Part shown: positions 7,762 through 17,229 of the stretch, in pieces
How the letters are laid out: the number at the start of each line of letters is the position of its first letter
Position numbering within the stretch: position 1 is the stretch's first letter
Source of the DNA: DTWD01 sp963662965
Lineage (GTDB): Bacteria; Acidobacteriota; Vicinamibacteria; Vicinamibacterales; UBA8438
NCBI GenBank assembly: GCA_963662965.1
Contig: OY759970.1
Span: forward strand, 4,526,001 to 4,590,000
DNA length: 64,000 nt
Direction: 5' to 3'
Notes under the pieces: model-generated
Seen by the model: only the letters and a program-made list of their open reading frames with translations
Database searches by the model: none
Told to the model about the DNA's origin: nothing
Position numbers and translations under genes: made by a program

Positions 7762-9084
7762 ATGTCAACGACCGTAGTAGGGAACCTTGCGGTATTGGGC
7801 GCACAGTGGGGTGACGAGGGGAAGGGAAAGATCGTCGACCTTCTCGCCCCGGCATTTTCGATCGTTGCGCGGTCGCAAGGCGGTCACAATGCTGGACACA
7901 CCGTGCTCGTCAACGGCGAGCAGTACATCCTGCACCTGATCCCATCGGGCATCTTGCACGCGGGTGTGACCTGCGTGATTGGAAACGGGGTCGTCGTGGA
8001 TCCCGCGGCGCTCTTTGCCGAGATCGATCATCTGCAGACGCAAGGAATCGATACGACCGGCCGTCTGTTCATCAGCGATCGCGCGCACGTCATCCTGCCG
8101 TATCACCGCGATCTCGAAGCGGCATCGGAGGCGCGGCTGGGGTCCCAACGGATTGGCACGACCTCCCGAGGGATCGGCCCGAGTTACGAGGACAAGGCGG
8201 GTCGCCGCGGGGTGCGGGTCTCGGATCTGGCGGATTCGGCCGATGGCAGTCGGCTGGCTGAGCTCATTCAGGCCAATGTTGACGGGCGCAATCGCACGGT
8301 CGGCGACACGGCGATGGCGTGGGAGGATGTCCGGGACGTGGTGGCGGCGACATGGGAACGGCTGGCTCCGCTCGTGACCGATACGTCCCGCCTGTTACAC
8401 GAGGCGATGGACGCGGGACGGGCGATTCTGTTCGAAGGCGCCCAGGGCGCGATGCTCGATATCGACCACGGCACGTTTCCGTACGTGACGTCGTCGAATG
8501 CGACGATCGGCGGTGTCTGTACCGGGCTCGGCATCGGGCCGCGTGCGATCGACGGCGTCCTGGGAATCGCGAAGGCGTATACGACCCGCGTTGGTGCCGG
8601 GCCGCTGCCGACCGAGTTGGAAGGCGCCCTCGGCGACCGACTGCGGGAGAGCGGACGAGAGTACGGCGCATCGACGGGTCGTCCCCGTCGCTGCGGTTGG
8701 TTCGATGCCGTCTGTGTCCGATACGCGGCGCGCGTGAACGGCATCGAGGCTCTCGCCTTGACGAAGCTCGACGTGCTGGATCAGCTCGATGAGCTCCACG
8801 TGTGCACCGCATATCGGTGTGGCGAGGAGATGCTCACGCTGCCTCCGGCCGACGTTGCGCGCCTGGCGTCGTGCGTGCCGGTATACGAGACCGTGCCTGG
8901 ATGGGTCGGCACGGGGACGACGGCCGGGGTGCGGCGTGAGACCGACTTACCGCCCGCCGCGCGCCAGTACCTTGCGCGACTTGAAGAGCTGAGCGGCGTG
9001 CCGATCGCGATCATCTCGACCGGCTCCGATCGCGGCGACACGATCGTACGAGGGGATTCGCTGGCGGCCCGATGGCTCGCGTAA
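7762..9084 (+). CDS. purA: Adenylosuccinate synthetase
   Basis: Catalyses IMP + aspartate + GTP to adenylosuccinate, the first step from IMP to AMP. The 440 residues are full length and carry the family landmarks: LGAQWGDEGKGKIVDLL at the N-terminus (GTP-binding loop and catalytic Asp), GGHNAGHT, the GTTSRGIGPSYEDKAGRRG block, FEGAQGAMLDIDHGTFPYVTS, and the late GRPRRCGWFD. Start ATG 7762; no clear ribosome site is visible. IMP dehydrogenase (guaB, near 28 kb) covers the other branch from IMP. Confidence 0.97.
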   Translation: MSTTVVGNLAVLGAQWGDEGKGKIVDLLAPAFSIVARSQGGHNAGHTVLVNGEQYILHLIPSGILHAGVTCVIGNGVVVDPAALFAEIDHLQTQGIDTTGRLFISDRAHVILPYHRDLEAASEARLGSQRIGTTSRGIGPSYEDKAGRRGVRVSDLADSADGSRLAELIQANVDGRNRTVGDTAMAWEDVRDVVAATWERLAPLVTDTSRLLHEAMDAGRAILFEGAQGAMLDIDHGTFPYVTSSNATIGGVCTGLGIGPRAIDGVLGIAKAYTTRVGAGPLPTELEGALGDRLRESGREYGASTGRPRRCGWFDAVCVRYAARVNGIEALALTKLDVLDQLDELHVCTAYRCGEEMLTLPPADVARLASCVPVYETVPGWVGTGTTAGVRRETDLPPAARQYLARLEELSGVPIAIISTGSDRGDTIVRGDSLAARWLA

Positions 9085-9091
9085 ACGTCGC

Positions 9092-9298
9092 TTACGCGGA
9101 CGGAGCGCCCGCTTCGTCGGCGTGCTCTAGGCAGAAGTGCTCGACGGCGTCGGCGTCGACTTGCGCGAACTCAATCCCCGCAAGGTAGTAGCCGCCCCCG
9201 CCACGGAGCTCGTACCGACACCAGGCGATGGCGGCCACGAAGCGAATGGTGACGTCGTCGCTTTGGATCGAGAGCCCGCGGTGAAAGTCCCGCTGCAT
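9092..9298 (-). pseudogene. Half of a PilZ-like domain, probably a truncated gene
   Basis: A 68-residue frame whose C-terminal part (IRFVAAIAWCRYE... GGYYLAGIEFAQVDADAVEHF) resembles the second half of PilZ domains, the cyclic-di-GMP-binding fold. The RxxxR loop and first strands that bind the nucleotide are missing. Its first codons (MQRDFHRGLS) come from an end of the R3 repeat, also present at 43924 on the other strand as MQRDFHHGLL. An in-frame stop lies four codons upstream of the ATG, so the missing half is not simply unannotated. A remnant seems likelier than a functional protein. Confidence 0.45.
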
Positions 9299-9311
9299 TC
9301 GCGGGCCTCAC

Positions 9312-9317
9312 TATAAT
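9312..9317 (+). promoter_or_regulatory. -10 box upstream of the M2 peptidase gene
   Basis: TATAAT at 9312-9317, 25 bases before the start codon, with an AGGAG ribosome site between. No recognisable -35 box is present at the expected distance; the upstream sequence is the R3 repeat end. Confidence 0.35.
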
Positions 9318-9341
9318 CAGGCACACCGACAAGGAGTCGCG

Positions 9342-11156
9342 ATGTTTGGACCGAGACGTACTGGTGCCTTCGCCGCCGCGTCCGCGCTCGCCGCCGTGCT
9401 CACTGGATGTGCGACACCAGAGACCCGGCCGACGGTGGCGGACGCCGAGGCGTTCGTTAGCGAGGGCGAGACCCGTTTGCTCGAGCTCTGGACGCGGGCC
9501 GGTCGGGCGGCGTGGGTTCAGCAGAACTTTATTTCGAGCGACACCAACGCCCTGGCGGCCGGCGCGAACGCCGAAGTCATGGCGGCGACCACGGAGTTGG
9601 CGGCCGGTGCCGCGCAGTTCAATGCACTGGAGCTGCCGGAGACGGTGCAGCGAAAGCTGATGCTACTCAAGACCTCGCTCGCGGCGGTGGCGCCGAGCGA
9701 GCCAGCGCTGCAACAAGAGTTGGCCGACATCCTCGCATCGATGGAGGCGGCGTACGGCCAGGGTGAGTATTGCGCGGACGATGGCGAAGGTTGCCTCGAT
9801 CTGCCGACGATGGAGCGCACGATCGCCGAAAGCCGAAATACGGATGAGCTGCTCGATCTGTGGCTGGGGTGGCGCACGGTCTCACCGCCGCTGCGTCCAC
9901 AGTATGAGCGTTTCGTGGAGATCGCCAATGCCGGCGCCGTCGAGCTCGGCTTCGCGGACGTTGGCGACATGTGGCGGTCGGCATACGACATGTCGGCGGA
10001 CGAGTTTCGTGCAGAGCTCGAACGGTTGTGGGACCAGGTGCGACCATTGTACGAATCGCTGCATTGTCTCGTGCGCGCGGAGCTGGGCGAGCAGTACGGC
10101 ACGGCGATCGTTCCGCCGGAGGAGCCGATCCCGGCCCACCTGCTCGGCAACATGTGGAGCCAGACCTGGGCCAACGTCCACGAGATGGTGGAGCCGCGCA
10201 ACGGCGGCCGCGGATACGACCTCACCCGTCAGCTCGAGCGAAACCGTGTCGACGAGCTCGAGATGGTGCGGTATGGCGAGCGGTTCTTCAGCTCGCTCGG
10301 CTTCCACCCGCTTCCCGAGACGTTCTGGGATCGGTCCCTGTTCGTGAAACCGGCCGACCGGGACGTCGTCTGCCACGCGAGCGCGTGGAACCTCGACTTC
10401 GAAGACGATGTGCGCATCAAGATGTGCATCGGGGTCAACGACGAGGATTTCGTCACCATCCACCATGAGTTGGGACACAATTACTACCAGCGCGCCTATC
10501 GAGGACAAGACCCGCTCTATCGCACGAGCGCGAACGACGGGTTTCACGAAGGTATCGGCGATACGATCGCGCTCTCGATCACGCCGGAGTACCTGGTTGA
10601 CGTCGGCTTACTGAATCGGGCGCCGTCGGCCGACGACGACATCGGGCTCCTGCTCCGGCAGGCACTCGACAAGATTGCGTTCCTCCCCTTCGGCCTTCTG
10701 GTCGACCAGTGGCGCTGGCAGGTCTTTTCTGGGGAGATCCCTCCCGATCGGTACAACGCGGCGTGGTGGGAACTACGAGAGCAGTATCAGGGTATTCGTG
10801 CACCGCTGCCGCGGACCGAAGCGGATTTCGACCCAGGCGCCAAGTACCACGTGCCGGCCAATGTTCCATACACGCGGTATTTTCTGGCCCATATCCTGCA
10901 GTTCCAGTTCCATCGCGCGCTGTGTGATGTCGCTGGGGTCGACGGCCCACTCCATCGCTGCTCGATCTTCGAAAGCGAGGAGGCGGGCGCACTGCTGAGT
11001 CGTATGCTGGAGATGGGCGCTAGCCAGCCCTGGCCTGATGCGCTCGAGGTGATCGCCGGGACGCGGCAGATGGACGCCACCGCCATCCTCGCCTACTTCG
11101 CGCCGCTCCGGACGTGGCTCGACGAGCAGAACGAGGGGCGACGCTGCGGCTGGTAG
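9342..11156 (+). CDS. M2-family (ACE-like) zinc peptidyl-dipeptidase lipoprotein
   Basis: Exported zinc metallopeptidase of the angiotensin-converting-enzyme family, expected to remove C-terminal dipeptides outside the inner membrane. The 604 residues begin with a lipoprotein signal (AAVLTGC lipobox, Cys at about residue 23), so it should be lipid-anchored. The zinc site is HHELGH near residue 375, with the third ligand in FHEGIGDTIALS about 25 residues later. A conserved NVPYTRYFLAHILQFQFH block follows. ATG 9342 has AGGAG eight bases upstream. Length agrees with bacterial homologues. It converges on the TVP38 gene. Confidence 0.93.
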   Translation: MFGPRRTGAFAAASALAAVLTGCATPETRPTVADAEAFVSEGETRLLELWTRAGRAAWVQQNFISSDTNALAAGANAEVMAATTELAAGAAQFNALELPETVQRKLMLLKTSLAAVAPSEPALQQELADILASMEAAYGQGEYCADDGEGCLDLPTMERTIAESRNTDELLDLWLGWRTVSPPLRPQYERFVEIANAGAVELGFADVGDMWRSAYDMSADEFRAELERLWDQVRPLYESLHCLVRAELGEQYGTAIVPPEEPIPAHLLGNMWSQTWANVHEMVEPRNGGRGYDLTRQLERNRVDELEMVRYGERFFSSLGFHPLPETFWDRSLFVKPADRDVVCHASAWNLDFEDDVRIKMCIGVNDEDFVTIHHELGHNYYQRAYRGQDPLYRTSANDGFHEGIGDTIALSITPEYLVDVGLLNRAPSADDDIGLLLRQALDKIAFLPFGLLVDQWRWQVFSGEIPPDRYNAAWWELREQYQGIRAPLPRTEADFDPGAKYHVPANVPYTRYFLAHILQFQFHRALCDVAGVDGPLHRCSIFESEEAGALLSRMLEMGASQPWPDALEVIAGTRQMDATAILAYFAPLRTWLDEQNEGRRCGW

Positions 11157-11165
11157 GGCGCGCCG

Positions 11166-11864
11166 TCAGCCGTCCGAGTGTTCAATGGCCGCGAGGGCGC
11201 GGCGCGCGAGGATCGTCACGTAGACGACAGTTCCGATTGTCGCGGCGAGCCCGAGGAGCAGCCCGCTCCACTCGATGACGCTGCGTGTCTCCCCGCCGAT
11301 GGTCTCCGCCCCGACGTAGCCGACATAGGTGTACGCGAACGCGCCGGGCAGCGTGAAGAGCCCGCTCGCGACAAGGTACGGGAGGAACGCGACCCCGCTC
11401 ACGCCGAACAAGTAGTTGCTGACGCTATACGGAATCGCCGGATTCAGCCGGAGCAAGGCAACGATGCGCCAGCCGCCATCGGCGAGGGCACGGTCGAACG
11501 CCTGAAACCGCGGGTATCGCCGTTTGAGCGACACGATCGCCTCTCGGGCGACATGGCGCGCGATGAGAAACGCCGTCGCGTCCGCAACCGACGTGGCGAC
11601 CGCCACCACCACGACCCCAGCGAGCGGACCGAACAGCGCACCTGCGGCCAGGGTGAGTGCGGCACCGGGGACCAGCACCAGCACGAGAACCACGTAGGCG
11701 GCGCCAAATCCCACCATCCCCACGAGGCCATGACTCGTCACCCACGCCCGGGCGGCCCTGAGCCCAGTGTCGGGGTCGAACGGGAGACGCATCGTGACCA
11801 CGATGGTCACGAGGGCCAATCCGATGGCGGCGAGCCCTACGGTGCGCCGATGGTCCCGCGGCAT
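11166..11864 (-). CDS. TVP38/TMEM64-family inner-membrane protein
   Basis: Integral membrane protein of the SNARE-associated/DedA-like superfamily; a lipid-scramblase or transporter-like role is known for some relatives, none can be assigned here. The 232 residues have about five or six hydrophobic segments and the family signature LLRLNPAIPYSVSNYLFGVS near residues 137-156, followed by PGAFAYTYVG. The block AAGALFGPLAGVV precedes it. Start ATG 11864. It is followed upstream on the same strand by the cupin and lactate permease genes. Confidence 0.88.
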   Translation of the reverse strand: MPRDHRRTVGLAAIGLALVTIVVTMRLPFDPDTGLRAARAWVTSHGLVGMVGFGAAYVVLVLVLVPGAALTLAAGALFGPLAGVVVVAVATSVADATAFLIARHVAREAIVSLKRRYPRFQAFDRALADGGWRIVALLRLNPAIPYSVSNYLFGVSGVAFLPYLVASGLFTLPGAFAYTYVGYVGAETIGGETRSVIEWSGLLLGLAATIGTVVYVTILARRALAAIEHSDG

Positions 11865-11889
11865 CCAGCCTTCCGCCGCGCGCGTGGCG

Positions 11890-12285
11890 TTACGACAGCG
11901 GACCGCCGTACTCGGCGTCAGTGACCTTGTCCAGCCAGGTCGTGGTCGAGTCGATATTGATGGCCAGGTGTGTCATCGGAGCGTCGGGTCCCGCCCCATG
12001 CCAGTGACGTTCTCCCGGATCGATACAGGTGACATCGCCGGCGATGATCTCGGTCACCGGCTCGCCATCGCGTTGCAACCGACAACGCCCGCTGATGACG
12101 ACGAGGAGTTGCGGGCCACTGTGAGTGTGCCACGCGGTACGGGCCGACGACTCGAATTCGACACGGTAGGCATTGACCTTCGGATCGTCGGACAGTCCGT
12201 TCATACGGGTCAGCCGGGCGTGACCGGTGAACGTCTTCGGATCCGATGGCTCGGACGCCTGTTCGGCCAACCGAAGGATACGCAT
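11890..12285 (-). CDS. Small cupin-domain protein
   Basis: A 131-residue single-domain cupin. Motif 1 is seen as AWHTHSGPQLLVVISGRCRLQ (His-x-His around residues 53-55) and motif 2 as CIDPGERHWHGAGP (His 94/96). Metal binding is therefore likely, but the substrate cannot be inferred; such proteins range from small-molecule isomerases to sensors. ATG 12285 opens it; the same frame stays open far upstream over the permease, which is only a shadow. It lies 26 bases downstream of the lactate permease gene and is probably co-transcribed, suggesting a role near carboxylate metabolism. Confidence 0.82.
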   Translation of the reverse strand: MRILRLAEQASEPSDPKTFTGHARLTRMNGLSDDPKVNAYRVEFESSARTAWHTHSGPQLLVVISGRCRLQRDGEPVTEIIAGDVTCIDPGERHWHGAGPDAPMTHLAINIDSTTTWLDKVTDAEYGGPLS

Positions 12286-12311
12286 GGGTCGATTGACGGC
12301 CCCGCCTATTC

Positions 12312-14081
12312 TCAGGTGGTGGCGGGGCGTCCGCCGTGCTTGACGATCATGTACACCGCGCCCGAGGCGATCAAGGCGACCAGCACGGTGCCGACATTCA
12401 TCAGACCACTCGTCGGATACGACACGATGAGGTAGCCGACTGAGCCTGGAAGCAAGGCGTAATAGACGAACGGGATCACCGTCAGTCGAATCACCGCGCC
12501 TTCGCGGCCCAGCAGTCCCACCACGGCCGATGCTGCCACGACGTTGTGGACACAGATCATGTTGCCCGCCGCGCCACCGACCGCTTGAAGGGCGACGATC
12601 CAGGTCGGATCGACGGCGATTCGCTCGCCCATGCCGAATTGGAAGAGCGAGAACATCATGTTGCTGACCGTATTGCTGCCAGCGACCGCCGCACCTATCC
12701 CGCCGATGAACGGGGCGAAGATCGGCCACGCGCCACCAACCAGGGCCGCCACCCCGTCGGCGAGCACGATCGGCATCTGGTCGTATCCGGCGCCTCCCCC
12801 GGCGCTGTTCAAGAAGACCTGCACCATCGGCACCGTGAAGACGAGCGCGACCGAGGCCGCCGCCGACACTTTGAGTGAGGTCGACCACGCCTTGACGTAG
12901 TTGCTGCCCGGGATCTGATGCAGCGCCATCGTGATGAGCGACGTTACGATGAAGAGGGTACCTGGGAGATACAGCGGCTGGAAGCTGGCGGTAATCGAGG
13001 TGCCGAAGATCTGCGGCCAGCTCACCACCCACGACTGGAGGACGAGGCGAAACGGCTCGACGAGCCGCGAGGCCAGCAGCAACAACGCGACGATGACGTA
13101 CGGCGACCACGCCTTGAGCAGGCTCATCGAACCCGACGGGGCGACGTCCCGGATCTTGACCGAGCCGGTCCACTCGGCCGGCCAGTTGCTCTTGTCGTCG
13201 AACTCCCACGGCTCGTCCTTCGGCACGAGGAACCCGGCGCGGGCGGCGGAGACGACGATCACGAGGCCAGCCATGCTGCCAATGAGCGCCGGGAACTCGG
13301 GTCCGAGGAAATAGGCCGCCGTGAAGTACGGAATCGTCATCGCGAACGCGGCGAAGATGGCGAACGGCCAGATTCGAAGACCCTCGGCGAGCGTCTTGTT
13401 CCTGCCGAAGAATCGCGTCATGAACGACACGAGGATCAACGGGATCAGGGTGCCGGCGATGGCATGCAGCATCGCCACTTTCAGACCGATCATCGCGAGA
13501 AAGTCTCCCCACTCGGCGTAGCCGCGTTGGGCGGCATACGCGACGAGTGCCGGGTCGGTCAACAGACCGGTGTTGACCCCCACGAGAATCGGCGTGCCGA
13601 GCGCGCCGAAGCTGACCGGTGTGCTCTGGATGATCATGCCGGCGGTGACCGCCGCCATCCCTGGAAACCCAAGGCCGACGAGCAACGGAACGGCGACGGC
13701 GGCCGGGGTGCCGAAGCCGGCCGACCCTTCGATAAAGGAGCCAAAGAGCCAGGCAATGATGATCACCTGGACTCGGCGGTCGGGCGTAATGTCGGTGAAG
13801 CCTTGCCGAATCGTCCTGATGGCGCCACTTTCCTGCAGGGTGTTCAGCAGTAAGATGGCGCCGAAGATGATATACAGCAGGGTGAAGGCGACGATCAGCC
13901 CGTTGATGCTCGCGGCGACCACCTGAACGACCGGCACCTGCCACACCACCAGCGCCAGCACCGTCGCGACGACATACGACAGCGGCATCGCCCGACTCGC
14001 CGGCCAGCGCAGCCCGACGAGAAACACGGCTACGGTAATGATGGGTAGCAGCGCAAGAATAGTCAGAACCGCGGTATTCAT
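12312..14081 (-). CDS. lldP: L-lactate permease (LctP family)
   Basis: Proton-coupled uptake of lactate or glycolate through the inner membrane. The 589 residues are almost wholly hydrophobic with about 12-14 membrane spans and carry landmarks of the family: AFTLLYIIFGAILLLNTLQESG, FGSFIEGSAGFGTPAAVAVP, IIQSTPVSFGALGTPI near residue 150, and GSNTVSNMMFSLFQ late in the protein. Start ATG 14081. No lactate dehydrogenase gene lies next to it; the neighbours are the cupin gene downstream and a STAS gene 16 bases upstream. Confidence 0.92.
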   Translation of the reverse strand: MNTAVLTILALLPIITVAVFLVGLRWPASRAMPLSYVVATVLALVVWQVPVVQVVAASINGLIVAFTLLYIIFGAILLLNTLQESGAIRTIRQGFTDITPDRRVQVIIIAWLFGSFIEGSAGFGTPAAVAVPLLVGLGFPGMAAVTAGMIIQSTPVSFGALGTPILVGVNTGLLTDPALVAYAAQRGYAEWGDFLAMIGLKVAMLHAIAGTLIPLILVSFMTRFFGRNKTLAEGLRIWPFAIFAAFAMTIPYFTAAYFLGPEFPALIGSMAGLVIVVSAARAGFLVPKDEPWEFDDKSNWPAEWTGSVKIRDVAPSGSMSLLKAWSPYVIVALLLLASRLVEPFRLVLQSWVVSWPQIFGTSITASFQPLYLPGTLFIVTSLITMALHQIPGSNYVKAWSTSLKVSAAASVALVFTVPMVQVFLNSAGGGAGYDQMPIVLADGVAALVGGAWPIFAPFIGGIGAAVAGSNTVSNMMFSLFQFGMGERIAVDPTWIVALQAVGGAAGNMICVHNVVAASAVVGLLGREGAVIRLTVIPFVYYALLPGSVGYLIVSYPTSGLMNVGTVLVALIASGAVYMIVKHGGRPATT

Positions 14082-14097
14082 CGAGAATGTCCCTTCG

Positions 14098-14442
14098 TTA
14101 TGAACCGGCGAAACTGTCTAGTGCGGCGGCTTCGGTGTCGAAGACCTCGAATAGCGTGTCGAGCTTGGCGATGGTCAGGAGCTCCTTGATGCGTCCCGTG
14201 GCGCCATACAGCTTGATGCCCCCCCCCTTGTTCCGGACGGTGATGCAAGGGCTCACCAACTCGCCGACGGAGGTACTGTCCATATACGGCACGTCCGCGA
14301 GATTGAGGACGAACTCCGTAGGGCCTTCGGTGAGCAGCGCCGTGATCCGCTCCTTGGCGACGCCGTAGTCGTCGTTGCGGGTCAACCGGCCCTTGAGGTC
14401 GAGGACGGTGACGACACCGACGGCGCGCTGGGTGATCTCCAT
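14098..14442 (-). CDS. STAS-domain anti-sigma-factor antagonist
   Basis: Protein of 114 residues made of one STAS domain, the fold of SpoIIAA/RsbV. The phosphorylation site region YMDSTSVGEL (Ser about residue 58) is intact. The start MEITQRAVGVVTVLDLKGRL is typical for the family, so I use ATG 14442 rather than 14508. It could be the partner of a SpoIIE-type phosphatase and an anti-sigma kinase, but the only phosphatase in the window (near 5 kb) is truncated and no kinase is present. Its place immediately upstream of the lactate permease may mean shared transcription. Confidence 0.85.
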   Translation of the reverse strand: MEITQRAVGVVTVLDLKGRLTRNDDYGVAKERITALLTEGPTEFVLNLADVPYMDSTSVGELVSPCITVRNKGGGIKLYGATGRIKELLTIAKLDTLFEVFDTEAAALDSFAGS

Positions 14443-14581
14443 CTGTGTCGACTCCAATCGCGGCTCCGTGAGACCGCGCCATTGTAGCGCAGGGCCGATT
14501 CGAGCCACGCCCTCGGATGTCGATTATATGGTCGTGCTCCCATGCCGTGCCCTCTAGACGCGCCGCGGGAGAGGCTGGACA

Positions 14582-16747
14582 CTAGCGAACCCCGTCCAGC
14601 GTGGACGGCGCGAGGCGAAGCGCACGATCCCGGAGGTCCGCCCGAGCAGCGTCAGGCGTTACGGCGTCGCTCAACCGCTGCTCGCTCCGCTCGCGTGCCG
14701 TGGTGGCCGCAGCCGCGGTGTCGCTCGAGGCTTGCTGCAGCAGCGTCGTGGTCTCGGCAAAGCAGATAAACATAAGCGCTGGATCAACCGTGGCCTGCTC
14801 GAGCAGTCGACCGTAGCTCATCCAGTTGAACGCCTCCGACTCCGTATCCTGCCGTTCCCGATCCAGCGCGATCGCGCGCTGAAAGGCCGCGGCCGCGTCG
14901 GCCCTGTTCCAGATGGAGCGCGGCGAGCTGGCTGAGCGCAAGGCTCTCCAGGTCGACCAGTCCGGTCTGCGCACCCATCGTCATGGCGGTTTCGTAGAGA
15001 TCGACCGCGACACCGATGTCCCGCCGCTGGTGAGTGATCGCGACCAGACGCAACGTGGCGGAGACGACAGACCGGGGATCGACGTTCAATTCTCGCGCGG
15101 CGGCGAGGCCCAGGAAGGTTTCGTAATGGCCGCGCGCCCCTTCGGCGTCACCGCGGGCATCGAGGAGCTCGGCGACAACAATATAAACGGCGGCGCGCGT
15201 CGGCTCGAGCGCGAGCGGCTGACGCCAGCTCCGGAGCGCGACCTCCGGAAGGTCCATTTGGCTGGCGAGAAGACCGTGGTTGACATGCGCGTCGACATCC
15301 GACGGCAGCCCGATCACCATCCGGTCGTAATGGATGAACGCGTCGTCGAAACGTTCCTGCTCGATGTAGAAACGCCCGAGCGCGTGCTGGGCTGGCGCCT
15401 GCGTCGGGTTGAGGCCCATGGCGGTCACCAACGCCGTCTCGGCGGCGTCGGTCTCGCCGTCGCGCGACTGCAGCGTACCCAGTCTCAGCTGGGCCGCGCT
15501 GTCATACGGATTCAGACGGACAGCCGCCTGAACACCGCGGGTCGTCGCGCTCAGACCGGAGGCGTAGCGGACGACATCGACGACGCCGCTCAGGAGGAGC
15601 GCCGCCACACCCGCGGAACGGAGGAGTCGCGCGGAGACGGCGTGGCCGCCGACCCAGCGAGCGGTGGGTCCGACGACCGCGCCGACGTCGCTGGTGTCCG
15701 CCGTGGCCCGCCCGCCGGTCTCGACCAGGAGCGCGGCGATGCGACCGTCGCGGAGCTTCCAGATCGCGCCGTCCAGAATGAAGTAATGGATGTTCACAAT
15801 CGCCGTGGACACCACGAACGTCGTTGTGAAGTCGTAGGCGAAGAAATAGCTCACCACCCACGGCCCTGGAATGAAGAGAGCGATTCCCCCGACCACGAGC
15901 GTCGAGAAATATGACGCCGGTCGCCACGGCACGCCGGCCGAGGTCGCTTCGCATCGGGCGTATTACCCCGTGATCCAGAGGTGCTGCGTGGCGTGCAAGA
16001 TGGCCACAATCCCCGAGCTATACCGGCGATGTGGGGTGTCGAGACCGTAGCCCAGCTTGAGCGCCGCGGGGAGGACGAACCAGAGCATTTGGCTGGTCGA
16101 GAGCGTCACCGGTGCCGTCATCCGCTCGAGGCCGATCCGACGCGTCAGCCGCCACAGGGCCCATCCACCGGCGACCAGGAAGAGGCCGGTCGCGGCGGGG
16201 ATGGCCAGCGAGCGGACGAAGGGATCGGTCGAGGTCCCGGAGTGAAACGTCAGGAAGAGCTCAGATACGACGCGACGAACGAGACCCTCAGGGCATTGCG
16301 CTCGGCGGTCGTCGGCGCGCCGCCGCTGCGTCGCACGAACATCATCATCAAGCCGTAGTTCTGGCCGCTGTAGTGCCAAGGGCTCCAGGTGATGTAGAGC
16401 GTAAACAGCCAGGCGATCGACACCGGCGAGAGATGGACGGCGGCGCCGGTGATAACGAGACAGATCGTGATGTGCTGGGTGAAGACCCGTTATTTGCTGA
16501 AGTCCGCCCGCGTCCCGTAGGCGCGGCAGATCGTGGCCCTGAAGTGCGGATAGTTGAAGACGAGAGCGAGCGTGTAGAAGCCGACCGCCCAACTCCGGGC
16601 GTCGGGGCTCGAGAGCAAGTACGCAAGGAGGAGGAGTGGCGCGGACCAGGCCCCACAGCCGACCGTGAGGTCGACGGCGGGGCGATAGAGCCACGGGATC
16701 GCCGTCGACGGTGCCGGCGACGGTGTGATTGGGGAATCGACCGTCAC
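14582..16747 (-). pseudogene. Broken multi-pass membrane protein with C-terminal TPR repeats
   Basis: Read along the minus strand, one protein of about 720 residues can be followed in pieces. From ATG 16747 to 16493: MTVDSPI... NYPHFRATICRAYG... DFSK, then an in-frame TAA (16490-16492) exactly where a Tyr fits (DFSK-x-RVFTQH). The same frame continues (LVITGAAVHLSP, ITWSPWHYSGQNYGLMMMF) to a frameshift near 16258. The next frame runs (LFLTFHSG... HATQHLWITG) to a second in-frame TAA (15963-15965), again at a Tyr-like position. Then membrane helices and TPR-like repeats follow to a further frameshift near 14903, and the tail (ADAAAAFQRAIALDRERQ) ends at 14582. Four lesions make a working product unlikely. 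Function of the intact family unknown to me. Confidence 0.75.
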
Positions 16748-16781
16748 GATGGTAGCCTACCAGCCTACCCACCTACCCACC

Positions 16782-17105
16782 ATGGCCCGCGTGATCACCG
16801 TGGCCGACGCCGACAGCTTCGGTCCAGGCAAGCGGAAGAAGGTGTTCGCCGGCGCTCGGCGGATTGCCGTCGTGAACGACGCCGGCACCCTGCACGCCGT
16901 CGACGATACCTGTACGCACGTCGGCGGCTCGCTGTCGGAAGGGTCGTGCGAGAACGGCGTGATTACGTGCCCGTGGCACGGTGGGCAGTTCCGTCTCACC
17001 GACGGTGAAGGTCTCGCCCCGCCAGCCTACCGCACGCTGACCGTCTATCCCGTCCGCGTCAACAACGGCGTCGTTGAAGTGACCGTCGACGACGACAGCA
17101 CCTAA
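16782..17105 (+). CDS. Rieske-type [2Fe-2S] ferredoxin
   Basis: Small soluble electron carrier of 107 residues. Both cluster half-sites are present: CTHVGGSL (Cys and His ligands near residues 47-49) and CPWHGGQF (near 67-70), with the expected spacing for a Rieske ferredoxin. Similar proteins serve as the ferredoxin part of dioxygenases or as nitrite-reductase small-subunit-like carriers; no oxygenase gene is nearby, so its partner is unknown. ATG 16782 is chosen because MARVITVADADSF aligns with usual starts; the upstream ATGs lie in a CCTACC-rich stretch shared with the divergent pseudogene. Confidence 0.85.
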   Translation: MARVITVADADSFGPGKRKKVFAGARRIAVVNDAGTLHAVDDTCTHVGGSLSEGSCENGVITCPWHGGQFRLTDGEGLAPPAYRTLTVYPVRVNNGVVEVTVDDDST

Positions 17106-17110
17106 GATCA

Positions 17111-17227
17111 GGGCGCGCACGGCGCTCTTGATTCAGACGGGGCCTGCGCCCCCGAGCCCCGTCGCGGCCGCTCGTGGGGGCCCCTCCGCCCCACGCCGCG
17201 GCGGCGGGGGCACTGTGCGCGCCCTAG
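17111..17227 (-). repeat. R1 repeat, copy b
   Basis: On the minus strand 17227 to 17130 reads CTAGGGCGCGCAC... GGGGCCCCCACGAGCGGCCGC... CGGGGCTCGGGGGCGCAG... CCCCGTCTGAAT, matching the copies at 24.0 and 32.2 kb in the same order. A second GGGCGCGCAC (17111-17120) faces the first, so the whole block can fold on itself. It fills the gap between convergent genes (Rieske protein and metallo-beta-lactamase-fold protein). Confidence 0.7.
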
Positions 17228-17229
17228 GA

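Noticed and set aside
11890..13944. Minus-strand open frame of 684 codons covering the lactate permease and the cupin
   Set aside because: Only its last 131 codons (from 12285) are a real protein, the cupin. The rest is Arg/His-rich shadow of the permease read in another frame.
16740..16781. CCTACC-rich stretch before the Rieske gene as a regulatory repeat
   Set aside because: Only a few imperfect units in about 30 bases between divergent genes; could be chance in GC-rich DNA.
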